This document shows, one piece after another, positions 34,448 through 43,890 of a stretch of 64,000 bases of DNA. The first letter of the stretch is position 1. Every line of letters starts with the position of its first letter. The notes beneath the pieces are model-generated. The model did not search any database and was not told where the DNA came from. It saw nothing but the letters and a program-made list of their open reading frames with translations. The DNA comes from Deltaproteobacteria bacterium (GTDB lineage Bacteria; Desulfobacterota; Binatia; HRBIN30; JACQVA1), in the NCBI GenBank assembly GCA_016178705.1, contig JACOST010000031.1, positions 310,001 to 374,000 on the forward strand, given 5' to 3'. Made by a program: the position numbers and the translations under genes.

Positions 34448-34462
34448 GGCGCTGCAGGCTCT

Positions 34463-34915
34463 TCAGCGGTTGCGCTTGGGACTCGGCTCGCCGCCGAAGA
34501 TGCGCTCGTTCTCGCGCGCGTCCTCGGCGAGTTCCTTCGCCCAATTGCGATCACGCCGAGGGGCCTGGCGAAACTCTTGGTAGAGTTCGCGCGCCAACTC
34601 GACGCGACTGACGCCTTCGGGTGCGAGCATGATGTCGACCTGGGCGCTGGCGAGGTCGAACGAGCTGTGGACGATCGCGTCGGGATCCATACCGAGTTCG
34701 CTCAGAATCTGACGGATCACAGCGGCGTTGGTCTTGAAGCGCTTGGCGACCTGATGGATGTTTTGAAACGCATAGCCGTTTTCGGCAGTGATGCCGAGAT
34801 GGTAGGCGCAGAACAACTCGAATGCGTCGATGCCGTTGCGTTGCGCGAGGCCGGTGTTGACCACCTCGCGTCTGGCTTCCGGCCGCGCCGGCCGATTTCG
34901 CTGTCGCCAGTTCAT
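34463..34915 (-). CDS. Uncharacterised soluble protein, possible winged-helix
   Basis: 150 residues, first gene of the transporter operon. The middle region AYHLGITAENGYAFQNIHQV and the following AKRFKTNAAVIRQILSELGM read like a helix-turn-helix (helix, turn, recognition helix with Arg and Gln). The basic N-terminus and the Arg/Asp-rich C-terminus appear disordered. No signal peptide is present. A regulatory role is possible but the family is not known to me. The start is an ATG at 34915. Confidence 0.5.
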   Translation of the reverse strand: MNWRQRNRPARPEARREVVNTGLAQRNGIDAFELFCAYHLGITAENGYAFQNIHQVAKRFKTNAAVIRQILSELGMDPDAIVHSSFDLASAQVDIMLAPEGVSRVELARELYQEFRQAPRRDRNWAKELAEDARENERIFGGEPSPKRNR

Positions 34916-34974
34916 AGCGTCGCAGTGTAGTCGAACGCGGGTTCGGCGGAAAGAGTGCGATCCCCTAAAACACG

Positions 34975-35008
34975 AACCGGGCTGGCAGCGCGCGCTACCA
35001 GCCCGGTT
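34975..35008 (-). terminator. Rho-independent-like terminator
   Basis: An 11-bp stem AACCGGGCTGG / CCAGCCCGGTT with a 12-nt loop lies 24 bp beyond the stop of the Ig-like repeat protein. On the minus strand it is followed by CGTGTTTTAG, a short U-rich run. Confidence 0.7.
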
Positions 35009-35031
35009 TGGTTAGGGGTGGCGGGTCTCGC

Positions 35032-36966
35032 CTAGCCGCGTGGCTTCGGCGGGAGCACCAAGGTGTTGCATTCGATCGGGCCGGTGTTCACGGCCTCGCC
35101 GTTTGGTCCAGTGGCGGTCACGCCGACATGGATGAAGGCGCTACCTTTACCCGAGCCTTGGCCCTGCCAACGGAACCGTGTACGGCCACCATCGCGCAGA
35201 GTCGCGACCGAGTCTGGATTTGGGCCGTTGTTGATCGAGAGGCCCGCCGTCCCAGTCGTCTCTATGTCCGGGCCAAACGGAGTCACGTTGGTAAGATCGC
35301 CACCGGTCCCATTGATGAGCAACAAGCGGAACGAGGCGAGGATCTTCCCGTCTACGACGGTCGCTTCGCAGAGACCGATCAGCTTGCTGGCGTCGAACGG
35401 CGGCGGCGGTGGGGCCTCTTGGCCTACCGTGCCGCAGTCGACCTCACCCGTATCGAGTTCTTCACCGCCGGCGCCGCTCGCGGTCGCGCTTGCGGTGAGC
35501 GAGACGTTGCCGGCTCCGCTGAGTTGCCCACCCCACTTGAAGGAGGCCTTGGTCCGATCGGCGACCGAGGCGTAGACGCCTGGAGATGGTCCGTTGGTAA
35601 TGTTGAGCGAGGCTGTGTCGCTGGCGGTGATCGTCGGCCCGTGAGCTCGCACGTTGGTCACACCACCACCGGTTCCATTGTTTACGGTCAGGAAAATCCC
35701 GACGTTCGCGCCACTTTGCATCGAGTGACACGTTGCAGTGAAGCCGGCCGGATTGATTGGTGCCGTCGGCGCAGCGGTGCGGGTCGGGCCCGGTGGGACC
35801 GGCGTCTTGGTCGGTTCCGGTACGCGCGGTGTACGTGTCGCTTCTGCCGGCGCTGGGGTCTTGGTCGGTTCTGGGATGCGCGGCGTGCGCGTCGGTTGTG
35901 CCGGCACAGGAGTGTTTGTCGGCACCTCGGCGGTTGTGATCGGATCGCATTCGGCGTGCGTCTCAATTACCTGCCCATTGGCGGTCATTCGAGCGCCAAC
36001 GGTAACCCTGCTCTGACCGCTGCCACTCTGATCGCCCTGCCAGCGGAAGCGCGCGTTGTTACCCGAAGCGACCGAGGAGAAGCGACCCGGCACTGCAGAT
36101 CCGAGGTTCAATAGCGCAGAACCAGTCGAAGTGACCTGAGGATCGAGCGGCGTAACATCAGCAAGGTCAACGCCGGTCGTGTTGCTGATCAGCAGCGAAA
36201 TCGTCACGCTGTTCCCGTTCTGCGAGACGAAGCAAGCCGACGAGAGTTCGCCCACTGTTGGCGGCTCGGTCGGTGGCACTGGCGTGCGAGTCGCCTTTGG
36301 CGGAACCGGAGTGTGCGTCGCGTTGGGTTCCTTGGGTGGTCGCAGGCCTGCCGGCGTGCGTGTTGGCCGTATGTGGGGTGTCTGCGTCGGCGGTTTAGTC
36401 AACCGAGGACGAGGCGTGTTGGTCGGTGCTGGCGTCCGGGTCGGTTTGTCGGTAGCGCGCGCTCGCGGCGTCTTGGTCGATGCCGGCGTGCGTGTCGGTT
36501 CTGGAGTGGCCCGCAGACGCGGGGTATCTGTCGGGACGGCGCTGACGTTGATCGGCGCACACGTCACCGTCCCGGTTGTCACGGTTACTCCATTCGGCGT
36601 TTCAGCCGTCACGTCGGTTGACAGCGTAAGCGTCCCCGCGCCCGACAGTGAACCCTGCCATTTGAAGCTATGCGCATTGTTTCGGATCAGGACGCGTCGC
36701 ATCGTTGGAACGCTCACAATGTTGAACGCGGCGTTGCCAGTTGCGTCGACGCTTAGACTCGATGCCGTCAGCCCGGTCAGATCGACGCTCGATCCGTTGA
36801 AGGCCCGGACCTCCACGGTCACTTGATCCCCGCCCCGCAGGACGGTGCACGTCGCACTGAAACCATCGAGCGCGGCACCGTGAAGTTGCGCACTCACGCG
36901 ACTCCCGAATGCCAAGCTCCCAACAAGTACGGCAACGCTCGCCGAAACCCATGCTCTTCGCATCAT
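35032..36966 (-). CDS. Secreted protein with four Ig-like repeats and Thr/Pro linkers
   Basis: 644 residues. After a signal peptide (about 1-27) come four homologous beta-rich repeats of about 100 residues. Each holds a Cys pair, a NG(S/T)-type turn, an FRWQG or FKWQG strand and SG.G or SGAG turns. Thr/Pro/Arg-rich linkers separate repeats 1-2 and 2-3; repeats 3 and 4 are joined by a Pro-rich stretch. No catalytic residues are visible. The arrangement suits a cell-surface or matrix adhesin-like protein. The monocistronic unit ends in the hairpin at 34975-35008. Confidence 0.75.
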   Translation of the reverse strand: MMRRAWVSASVAVLVGSLAFGSRVSAQLHGAALDGFSATCTVLRGGDQVTVEVRAFNGSSVDLTGLTASSLSVDATGNAAFNIVSVPTMRRVLIRNNAHSFKWQGSLSGAGTLTLSTDVTAETPNGVTVTTGTVTCAPINVSAVPTDTPRLRATPEPTRTPASTKTPRARATDKPTRTPAPTNTPRPRLTKPPTQTPHIRPTRTPAGLRPPKEPNATHTPVPPKATRTPVPPTEPPTVGELSSACFVSQNGNSVTISLLISNTTGVDLADVTPLDPQVTSTGSALLNLGSAVPGRFSSVASGNNARFRWQGDQSGSGQSRVTVGARMTANGQVIETHAECDPITTAEVPTNTPVPAQPTRTPRIPEPTKTPAPAEATRTPRVPEPTKTPVPPGPTRTAAPTAPINPAGFTATCHSMQSGANVGIFLTVNNGTGGGVTNVRAHGPTITASDTASLNITNGPSPGVYASVADRTKASFKWGGQLSGAGNVSLTASATASGAGGEELDTGEVDCGTVGQEAPPPPPFDASKLIGLCEATVVDGKILASFRLLLINGTGGDLTNVTPFGPDIETTGTAGLSINNGPNPDSVATLRDGGRTRFRWQGQGSGKGSAFIHVGVTATGPNGEAVNTGPIECNTLVLPPKPRG

Positions 36967-37218
36967 AACTAATCCCCCCTACGCACAGGGCCCGCACATT
37001 GAGTTGGCAATACGCTCCAGCGGACCGATCCAAGCGACAGAATGACATTGCCCAAATGACTGGTCGTATGTCAAGTGTTTTTTGCGTTGTTGCCTCGCCC
37101 AACCCCCTGGAGGACGGCTGGCTGGCGTCCGCTGCCGGACCGAGGCGCCACATTATCCTTGACATGCGACGGTGTCTCCGCGAAGAATCGGCGAACTCTT
37201 AAGAGACGGGGTGCGCTG

Positions 37219-38061
37219 ATGAAGTGGTCGCGGCTGTTCGTTCTCACCTTCCCCCTCACGTTGATGCTCGCGAGCTCCGCGGTTCGTGCTGGAGAGCCGG
37301 TCACGCCGCACGGCGTCGACATCATCATCAGCAACACCACGGGCCATCCCAGTGGCACGGCCACCGTTACCGTTCGCTTCGTGCCCGGCATCGATGACGC
37401 GGCCGCGGGTGGTGCTGATGAGATCTCGGTGCTGCAATTCAGCGTGACGCACTCGGGGCTCGATGTAGACCCGACCGATGCCGACAACGACGGTATCCCC
37501 GATGCCGTGCACTTCAACCCAGACGGCAATTCGATCCTGACCGTATCGTTCTCGACGGGAGTATCGATCGATTCCCAACCCGGACAACTGGACGTGCTGA
37601 TTTCGAATGCACGCCGTGACGCAGTCCTCCCCAGTGCGACGTTGCTGGCGATCACCTTCCGCATTCCCGCTCAAAGCCCGCTCGGGGACATCGCGCTATC
37701 GCTCAGCAATGTCAGCACGAAAGACAAACTGAGTGTGAATCAACCGGTGGACGAAGCCGTACCCGGCGTGATCACCGTGATCGCCGGGCCTCCGACCGAA
37801 ACCCCAACGGCGACTGCCACGCCGACGAGGGCGACGGCAACGCCGACCGCGACTTCTACGCGCCTACAACCAACACCGCGCCCCACGCGCACTCCAGCAC
37901 CACCCACCCCGGGCAAGAACACGCCACCGGCAGGCGTCGATGTGACCGTGCACAGCGAAAACGGTGGCTGCGCGATTGGTGAAGCACGCGGCGGGTACGG
38001 CTTCGCCCTGATGTTCGCAGTCCTCCTCGTCGTAGCGCGACGGCGGCGCGAGGCACACTAA
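37219..38061 (+). CDS. Secreted cohesin-like protein with C-terminal sorting tail
   Basis: 280 residues from ATG 37219, where a signal peptide begins; the open frame upstream is not protein-like. Residues 30-190 form a beta-rich domain similar in outline to cohesin-type folds and contain DADNDGIPDAVH. A Thr/Pro linker (about 195-235) precedes the tail GGCAIGEARGGYG, a hydrophobic helix and RRRREAH. Gly-Cys, helix and basic end resemble MYXO-CTERM or related sorting tags that anchor proteins at the surface. The start is divergent from the Ig-like repeat gene. Confidence 0.7.
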   Translation: MKWSRLFVLTFPLTLMLASSAVRAGEPVTPHGVDIIISNTTGHPSGTATVTVRFVPGIDDAAAGGADEISVLQFSVTHSGLDVDPTDADNDGIPDAVHFNPDGNSILTVSFSTGVSIDSQPGQLDVLISNARRDAVLPSATLLAITFRIPAQSPLGDIALSLSNVSTKDKLSVNQPVDEAVPGVITVIAGPPTETPTATATPTRATATPTATSTRLQPTPRPTRTPAPPTPGKNTPPAGVDVTVHSENGGCAIGEARGGYGFALMFAVLLVVARRRREAH

Positions 38062-38175
38062 CGCGCAGGCTGCGACCATCTCGCTCGACGCCCCGCCCTC
38101 CCTGAGCAATTCACCCTTGCCACGGACGGTCGAACTGATGCAAAGTAGGCGAAATCTTCGGGAAGGAGGGTTCGT

Positions 38176-39447
38176 ATGAGGCAGCGAGAACTGACCGTGT
38201 TTGCGGCAGTGAGCGTGAGCTGGCTACTACTCTCAACACCGGCAGCCGCCGACGTCAAAGGGGGAGACGTCGTAACCGCCACCAACGTCGATCAGGCGAA
38301 GGACCTCATCTCGCCGGGTCTCGAATGGGTGGTGCGTCACGGCATGAAGATGAAGATCATCGAGCCGCGTAAGATCGAGTGGCCGCGCGCATACAAAGAG
38401 GCTACCGAGAAATACTCCAGCCAAGTGCGACTCTCCGCCGATGGCTTGCGGCTGGAGAACTACGTCGAAGGGCTCCCGTTCCCAAACATCGACGTCAACG
38501 ATCCCAAGGCCGCTCTGAAGATCATGTGGAACTACGACTACAAGCCGCTGACTACCGACGATGTCGATCTGCGTGAATTCGACGCCGACACCGGTCCGGT
38601 CGGCACGGGTGCGCAGGGCATGGGCATCGAGCGCCACTTCATCCTCGATCACTTCCGCCGCCTCTTCTACAACGGCCGCCTGTATGTGGATCCGAAACCC
38701 GAGCGACCCAACCCCGATGGCGTTCGCTATCGCGAGTCGTTGCACCCGTTTCTGGAACCCTTCGATCTCAAGGGTGTGGGCGCTACCAGCATTCGCTATC
38801 TCGATCCCGCCAAACAGGATGATAGCTGGCTCTATCTACCCAACTTGCGCCGAGTACGTCGCTTGTCGACATCGCAGCGTTCCGATGCGCTGTTCGGCCA
38901 AGATACCGATGTCGATAGCTACTACGGCTACAGCGGCCACATCGCGTGGATGGATTGGAAGCTGCTCGGCGAGAAGACCATCCTGGGATGCATGCACGCC
39001 GAGCACTACCCGGTGAAGTGGGGCGACGGCGCGGCCGACTTCATGTTCGATGACGTTTGGGAGAAGCGCCAAGTCTATGTGATCGAGGGCGTCTCCAAAC
39101 TGCCGCAGTACGCCTACTCCAAGCGCGTGATGTTCATCGACAAGGAAGCGTGGGTGGTGCCCTACTCCGACATCTACGACCGCGCCGGAGCGCTGTGGAA
39201 GATCTGGGTCAACGAGTTCAGCTACAAGAAGAAGCCGTTCGAGGGCGCCACATTGTCGGTCTATCAGGACGACATGGGATTTGTGCCCTCCATCGTGATG
39301 GTGGACATCCAGTTGCAACACGCCACGCGCGCGGCCCTGCCGAGCCAGAAGGTCACGTCCGAGGGTTGGTTTTTCAACCTGGGCGAGAAGTCCGGTGTGA
39401 CGGAGGACTGGTTTCAGATCGCGCACCTGATCGAGTCGGGACACTGA
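38176..39447 (+). CDS. DUF1329 domain-containing outer-membrane-associated protein
   Basis: 423 residues with a signal peptide (about 1-25). The body matches the DUF1329 outline: WNYDYKPLTTDD, a central DSWLYLPNLRRVRRL, ILGCMHAEHYPVKWGDG and the C-terminal WFQIAHL. These proteins share the LolB/LolA-like fold and often occur with RND exporters in lipid or sterol handling, but no exporter gene is close here. ATG 38176 is preceded by GGAAGGAGGG, a strong ribosome site. A perfect stem at 39463-39485 follows the stop. Confidence 0.85.
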   Translation: MRQRELTVFAAVSVSWLLLSTPAAADVKGGDVVTATNVDQAKDLISPGLEWVVRHGMKMKIIEPRKIEWPRAYKEATEKYSSQVRLSADGLRLENYVEGLPFPNIDVNDPKAALKIMWNYDYKPLTTDDVDLREFDADTGPVGTGAQGMGIERHFILDHFRRLFYNGRLYVDPKPERPNPDGVRYRESLHPFLEPFDLKGVGATSIRYLDPAKQDDSWLYLPNLRRVRRLSTSQRSDALFGQDTDVDSYYGYSGHIAWMDWKLLGEKTILGCMHAEHYPVKWGDGAADFMFDDVWEKRQVYVIEGVSKLPQYAYSKRVMFIDKEAWVVPYSDIYDRAGALWKIWVNEFSYKKKPFEGATLSVYQDDMGFVPSIVMVDIQLQHATRAALPSQKVTSEGWFFNLGEKSGVTEDWFQIAHLIESGH

Positions 39448-39462
39448 GTCATTGGCGACGAC

Positions 39463-39485
39463 GGTGGGGCGCGCCCTGCCCCACC
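39463..39485 (+). terminator. Hairpin after the DUF1329 gene
   Basis: A perfect 8-bp stem GGTGGGGC / GCCCCACC with a 7-nt loop lies 16 bp beyond the stop, without a T-tract. It may attenuate readthrough into the phosphoesterase gene. Confidence 0.45.
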
Positions 39486-39534
39486 GCCGCGTTGCCCGCC
39501 TCCGCTCGCCCCATCGCGCTTAGCAACCACCATC

Positions 39535-40656
39535 ATGGCCCGCTTCGCTCTGATCGCCGATCCGCACGTCACGGTGCCGAACCCCGACACCGGATGGCGG
39601 CCGCCCGTCATCGAAACCGAGCCCACGATGTACGTGGAGAGCGTCGAGCTACTGGAAGCCGCGCTCGACGCCATCAACGCCGATTCCGATCTCGACTTCA
39701 TTCTTGTTGCCGGCGATTTGACGAAGGACTCCGAGCCGTACAATCACGACAAGGCGCGCGAGCTGCTTTCCCGCTTTCGGCGACCGGTGTTCTGCGTCCC
39801 TGGCAATCATGACCAGCCGCGTCCCGCGAAGTTGCGGCCGCCGCACTACCTCGATCCCGCTGTTCGCGGCTTGACGGTGCACGACTTCCCGCGCTGCTAC
39901 GGCGATTTCGGTTTCGATTCGCCCACACGCCTCGCTTACAGCGCGAATCCGACACCCGACGTCCACCTCATCGGGCTCTGTTCCCCCGCGCCCGAGTATG
40001 ATTACGGCGAGATCCCGTCCGACGTGCTCGCGTGGCTCGACGACGACCTTGGTCGAGAGCGCGGCAGTGGTCGCGAGCCGATTGTGATGCTGCACCACAG
40101 CATCATTGATCATGTTCCGGGCGAATCGATGAGCGAGCTGTTCTCCTGGTTTCACGTTCGCAACGCGACCGCGCTCAAAACGATCCTGCATCGCCACGGT
40201 GTGCGGATTACGCTCTCCGGACACCTACACATTCAAGATGTCAAAGCCGAAACCGGCTTGCACAACATTGTCACCTCGTCTTTGGCCGGGTATCCGCACG
40301 CCTATCGCACGTTCGATCTGCGTCCCGGAGAGATCCGCATCGCTTCGCATCGCTTGCAGACGATTCCATCGCGACCCGATCTCCAGGCTGCCTCACGGGC
40401 CGAGTCCGCTGAGAGCTTCGTCGGCGTCCTTCGGTCTGTGTTCATGGCGCGCCCGTACGAATTCGCACCCGGACGCGCCGCCGAGGTGGCTGAGCGCCTG
40501 CGCGATTGGTGGCCGACGATTGCGGAGGGCAACGAGCAGTTCGCCTATACCGCGGAAGAACTCGGCGACGCGGCGCTCGCGGCCTACGTCAATAGCTTCA
40601 GCGATCGGCCGCCGCCCGACAACGATCTGACCATCGAGTTGCCGCGGCGCGCCTAA
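39535..40656 (+). CDS. Calcineurin-like metallophosphoesterase
   Basis: 373 residues, no signal peptide. Metal-binding motifs appear in order: IADPHVTV (Asp, His), VAGDLTKDSEP (Asp), GNHDQP (Asn, His), the histidine in MLHHSI and the final GHLH. This is the full set of a dinuclear calcineurin-like phosphoesterase. The closest outlines are cyclic-nucleotide phosphodiesterases of the CpdA/Icc group and related hydrolases, but specificity cannot be decided. The last 100 residues form an additional helical domain absent from CpdA. Confidence 0.9.
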   Translation: MARFALIADPHVTVPNPDTGWRPPVIETEPTMYVESVELLEAALDAINADSDLDFILVAGDLTKDSEPYNHDKARELLSRFRRPVFCVPGNHDQPRPAKLRPPHYLDPAVRGLTVHDFPRCYGDFGFDSPTRLAYSANPTPDVHLIGLCSPAPEYDYGEIPSDVLAWLDDDLGRERGSGREPIVMLHHSIIDHVPGESMSELFSWFHVRNATALKTILHRHGVRITLSGHLHIQDVKAETGLHNIVTSSLAGYPHAYRTFDLRPGEIRIASHRLQTIPSRPDLQAASRAESAESFVGVLRSVFMARPYEFAPGRAAEVAERLRDWWPTIAEGNEQFAYTAEELGDAALAAYVNSFSDRPPPDNDLTIELPRRA

Positions 40657-40668
40657 CCGCGACGGCCG

Positions 40669-41808
40669 TCAACGAAACCGAATCTCGTCGCCAGCGCCGC
40701 GGCGCCCCTGTTGATCGACGTTGACCATCGCGGATGCGACGTGTCCATCCTTCTTGGCTGTGTGGTGTTCACTGAGCACCGCGAGCAGGCCGTGCGTGGT
40801 CGGCCGTATGCGCATCTGGCCAACCAACGTTCCGCCCGTGCCGACGCTGAACGCGGAGCGTTGTGGCTGGGTGGTGTCGATCAGCGAGAGCTGCGACTCA
40901 AACAGGCAATCGACGACAACCGATGTAGAGAGGCGCTGCTCGAACTCGTTGTACACCAGGATCGTAGCGACGGTGGAACCGAACCGCGTATCACCGCTGA
41001 TGAGATCCTCGCTGCACGGCACCAAGGTCAACGCCGAAGTGATGTGGCTGTCGGGGTGAACCGGGTCGACGGCGAAATCGAAGAAATGATTCACGATCAG
41101 CGTGTTCGGGCAACCCTCGTATTCGGCGCCATCACCGCCGAGCCGCAACCTGCCGTCGCCATTGTTGGTCCCCGTGATCGCCTGTACCCCGATCGCGTTG
41201 TACACCTCAACGTCGAGGCCCCCGTCGGCCTCGATTCGGGTGATCGTCGCGCGTCCGACCAGCACGTTCTTCTCAGAGGGGCGGTCGTCGCGACCGACGA
41301 CGACACATTTGAGTTCGCCGGTGAAGGGTGTCCCGACGGCAGGCACCAGAGTTCCGGCATTGGTCTGCGGTTTGTGCGTAGAGTCGGTCGGATCAGGCGG
41401 ACCGTTACGATGCCGGCCATCGATCGGCACAGGATGCTGCATCGACCCGAGGCCGTCGGTGATGACCCACGCCAGCGGCTGGCGCGCAGTCAAGTGGACT
41501 TGAAAGTCGGTCTCGGTCCACCCCTGCACGCAGCTTCCACCGCCGCATTCCGCCGACCGCCGACACGGCGCGCCCGTCGTGGTGCAGTGAGAACCTGCAT
41601 CGAGATAGAAACAATGAGCCAGCGCAGGCTCTGTGCGGGAGGTGTTGCTCAACTCGATCAGCGTGTCGACCCGCGCGCTCGCGGATGTGGAGACCTGCAG
41701 TTTCGGGAAGACTACGATTGCAGCCGGCTTGTCCGACGCCACCTCTGCAGCGGCAATCCCTGCGCTCGCACACACGGCCAGCAGTAGGTATCCAATCGTC
41801 GTCCGCAC
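40669..41808 (-). CDS. Secreted protein of unknown function
   Basis: 379 residues with a signal peptide (about 1-21). Strand-rich sequence starts PAAIVVFPKLQVSTSASARV. A Cys-rich segment (HCFYLDAGSHCTTTGAPC) includes a CxxC-like set that recalls EGF or disulfide-stabilised loops. There is no lipobox, transmembrane helix or known catalytic motif. The end is convergent with the phosphoesterase gene, 12 bp away. The start is a GTG at 41808. Confidence 0.6.
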   Translation of the reverse strand: MRTTIGYLLLAVCASAGIAAAEVASDKPAAIVVFPKLQVSTSASARVDTLIELSNTSRTEPALAHCFYLDAGSHCTTTGAPCRRSAECGGGSCVQGWTETDFQVHLTARQPLAWVITDGLGSMQHPVPIDGRHRNGPPDPTDSTHKPQTNAGTLVPAVGTPFTGELKCVVVGRDDRPSEKNVLVGRATITRIEADGGLDVEVYNAIGVQAITGTNNGDGRLRLGGDGAEYEGCPNTLIVNHFFDFAVDPVHPDSHITSALTLVPCSEDLISGDTRFGSTVATILVYNEFEQRLSTSVVVDCLFESQLSLIDTTQPQRSAFSVGTGGTLVGQMRIRPTTHGLLAVLSEHHTAKKDGHVASAMVNVDQQGRRGAGDEIRFR

Positions 41809-41930
41809 CTGCCTCTCCTCTGCCCGCGAAGCGCAACTCGCGCATCCGGACTCTACCGGCCGCGTTTACCTTGTCAAGGCAAAGTCGGCTCCCGTTGCAA
41901 CCGGTACAGGTTTCCTGATAGCAGCGCGCG

Positions 41931-42431
41931 GTGATGCCGACTCATCCGAACGTTCGATCGGCGCGCAGCAGTCGCCAGCGTCGGCGGTGGTGGCGGGCCA
42001 TCGTTCTTGCTCTGCTCCTAGCAGGCGCACTGCGGCCGGCAGGCGCGGGTGAGACCGCCGGGTCTCTGAGTGAGGGCAAGCAGCTTTACCTGCAATCGTG
42101 TGCACCGTGTCACGGTGCCGATGGCCGCGGGCACGGGCCGGTCGCGGAGGCGCTGGTCAAAGCGCCGCCTGATCTCACCCAACTCGGTGCGCACCACGAC
42201 GGTTCATTTCCACGGGCGGAACTCGCCGCGGTGATGTCCGGCGACCGCGCGCTGCCCAGCCACGGTACTCGCGAAATGCCGGTGTGGCCGCAACGCTTCG
42301 GACAGCCCGGCGCACCGGCCGCCGGCATGGCTTCGATCTACGCCCGCCGGCGTCTGGAAATGCTCAGCGACTATCTCGAGTCGATTCAGCAAGCCACCGT
42401 CAGCCCGCTGCCCGGCAACACGCCGCAGTAG
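41931..42431 (+). CDS. Periplasmic mono-heme c-type cytochrome
   Basis: 166 residues starting at GTG 41931 or the adjacent ATG 41934. A twin-Arg-poor signal peptide with a hydrophobic run (about 22-38) leads to heme-binding Cys57-Ala-Pro-Cys60-His61 in QSCAPCHGADGRGHG. The likely distal ligand is Met116 in TREMPVWP. This matches class I cytochrome c with a short C-terminal extension. It probably carries electrons in the periplasm. The next gene starts 12 bp downstream on the same strand, so a small operon with the TM/coiled-coil and DsbA-like genes is possible. Confidence 0.87.
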   Translation: MMPTHPNVRSARSSRQRRRWWRAIVLALLLAGALRPAGAGETAGSLSEGKQLYLQSCAPCHGADGRGHGPVAEALVKAPPDLTQLGAHHDGSFPRAELAAVMSGDRALPSHGTREMPVWPQRFGQPGAPAAGMASIYARRRLEMLSDYLESIQQATVSPLPGNTPQ

Positions 42432-42443
42432 ACCCGCCGCATC

Positions 42444-42776
42444 ATGCTCCGACTGCGCTTCTTTCCCGGCCTCGTCGTGGGGATTCTGCTTGGCTTGCCG
42501 CTCGGCGTGATCGTTGCCGTGCTGCTATTCCCGTCGCATTCGGACACCGGCGCCACCACCGCCGAGATTGTAGAACTGTCGCGGCGCTTGGCCGACTCGC
42601 AGCGCGACAAGGAAGCTCTGAATCGCCAAATCGACGAGTTCAGTACGCTCGCCGAGCGCATGAAGGCCAGCTTCAGCGAACTCGAACGCCGATTCAAGAG
42701 CATGGAAGAAGAACTCGGGCACGGCGGACAGGTTCCACCCACGGCGACGATCGCTCCGAGCGCTCCAGCCAGATAG
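42444..42776 (+). CDS. Small membrane-anchored coiled-coil protein
   Basis: 110 residues. One N-terminal transmembrane helix (about 7-29) is followed by a coiled coil (about 40-92) with heptad-like Leu, Glu and Arg spacing, and a short Pro-rich tail. There is no known family. It lies between the cytochrome c and DsbA-like genes on the same strand and is probably co-expressed with them. Confidence 0.6.
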   Translation: MLRLRFFPGLVVGILLGLPLGVIVAVLLFPSHSDTGATTAEIVELSRRLADSQRDKEALNRQIDEFSTLAERMKASFSELERRFKSMEEELGHGGQVPPTATIAPSAPAR

Positions 42777-42882
42777 TCGCACACCTGCCGCGCCGCCATA
42801 GGCAGCTTGCGTCGCCCCGGTGCCTATGGCACCTGTGTTCGTCGGAAAAAGTATGATCCAAAACAAACGGAGAATGATTCGC

Positions 42883-43890
42883 ATGACACGAACCGTGCTC
42901 ACCGTCACTGCCGCATTGCTCGTCATCTCTGCGGCGTCAATTGCGCGGGCCGCTGATTCAGCCGTGCTCGCAACCCTCGATGGTGCACCCATCACCGAGG
43001 CGGAGGTCGCTAAGGTGATCCAGGGACGGCTGATTGGTCTGGAGTCGCAGATCTACGACGCCAAGAAGGAAGGCATCGACTCGATCGTCAGTCAGCGCTT
43101 GCTCGAGAAGGCCGCCAAGGCGCAGCATCTCACCGTCGACGCATTGCTGAAGAAGGAAGTCGCCGCGCGCGTATCGGACCCCAGCGCGGATGAGGTCGAG
43201 CAACTCTACGAGCAGAACAAAGAGAACATCGGCCGTCCACTGGAGGAAGTACGTCCGGCCCTCATCGAGCACTTGCGCAACGCACGCATCGAGGCCGCCC
43301 GCGAAGCGTACCTGCAACAGTTGCGGGCCGGCGCCAAGCTGTCGCTCAAAATCAGCCCACCAATCATCCAAGTGCCGGGAACCGGTCCGTCGCGTGGCCC
43401 GGCCAACGCCCCCGTTACGATCATCGAGTTCTCTGACTTTCAATGCCCGTACTGCGGGCGCGCGGAGCAAACAGTCGAGCAGGTTTTGAGCACTTACAAG
43501 GACAAGGTTCGGCTCGTCTATCGCGACTACCCGCTGTCGTTCCATGAGCACGCGCAGCGCGCCGCCGAGGCCGCTCACTGCGCCGGAGATCAGGGCAAGT
43601 ACTGGGAGTACCATGCCCTGTTGTTCAAGAATCAGACCGCCCTCGAGGACACGAACCTCGAACAATACGCAGCCGATCTGCAACTCGACAAGGACAAGTT
43701 CAAGCAGTGTCTCGACGACGGCAAGTACGCCGCCCAGGTCGCGAAAGAAGTCGAAGTCGGCAACTCCGTTGGCGTCTCCGGCACACCCGCGTTCTTCATC
43801 AACGGCCGATTCCTCTCCGGTGCGTTGCCGTTCGAGTCGTTCAAGGAGATCATCGACGAGATCCTGAAGAACAAGAGTAGTCGCTCATAG
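42883..43890 (+). CDS. DsbA-like thiol oxidoreductase with SurA-type N-terminus
   Basis: 335 residues from ATG 42883, placed 10 nt after GGAG and directly before a signal peptide; earlier in-frame ATGs are less well spaced. Residues 25-155 form a helical SurA/PpiC-type chaperone N-domain (ATLDGAPITEAEVAKVI). The thioredoxin domain follows, with redox motif Cys188-Pro-Tyr-Cys191 and cis-Pro loop VSGTPAFFING. It probably forms or isomerises disulfides in exported proteins, which suits the many Cys-rich secreted proteins encoded here. Confidence 0.87.
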   Translation: MTRTVLTVTAALLVISAASIARAADSAVLATLDGAPITEAEVAKVIQGRLIGLESQIYDAKKEGIDSIVSQRLLEKAAKAQHLTVDALLKKEVAARVSDPSADEVEQLYEQNKENIGRPLEEVRPALIEHLRNARIEAAREAYLQQLRAGAKLSLKISPPIIQVPGTGPSRGPANAPVTIIEFSDFQCPYCGRAEQTVEQVLSTYKDKVRLVYRDYPLSFHEHAQRAAEAAHCAGDQGKYWEYHALLFKNQTALEDTNLEQYAADLQLDKDKFKQCLDDGKYAAQVAKEVEVGNSVGVSGTPAFFINGRFLSGALPFESFKEIIDEILKNKSSRS

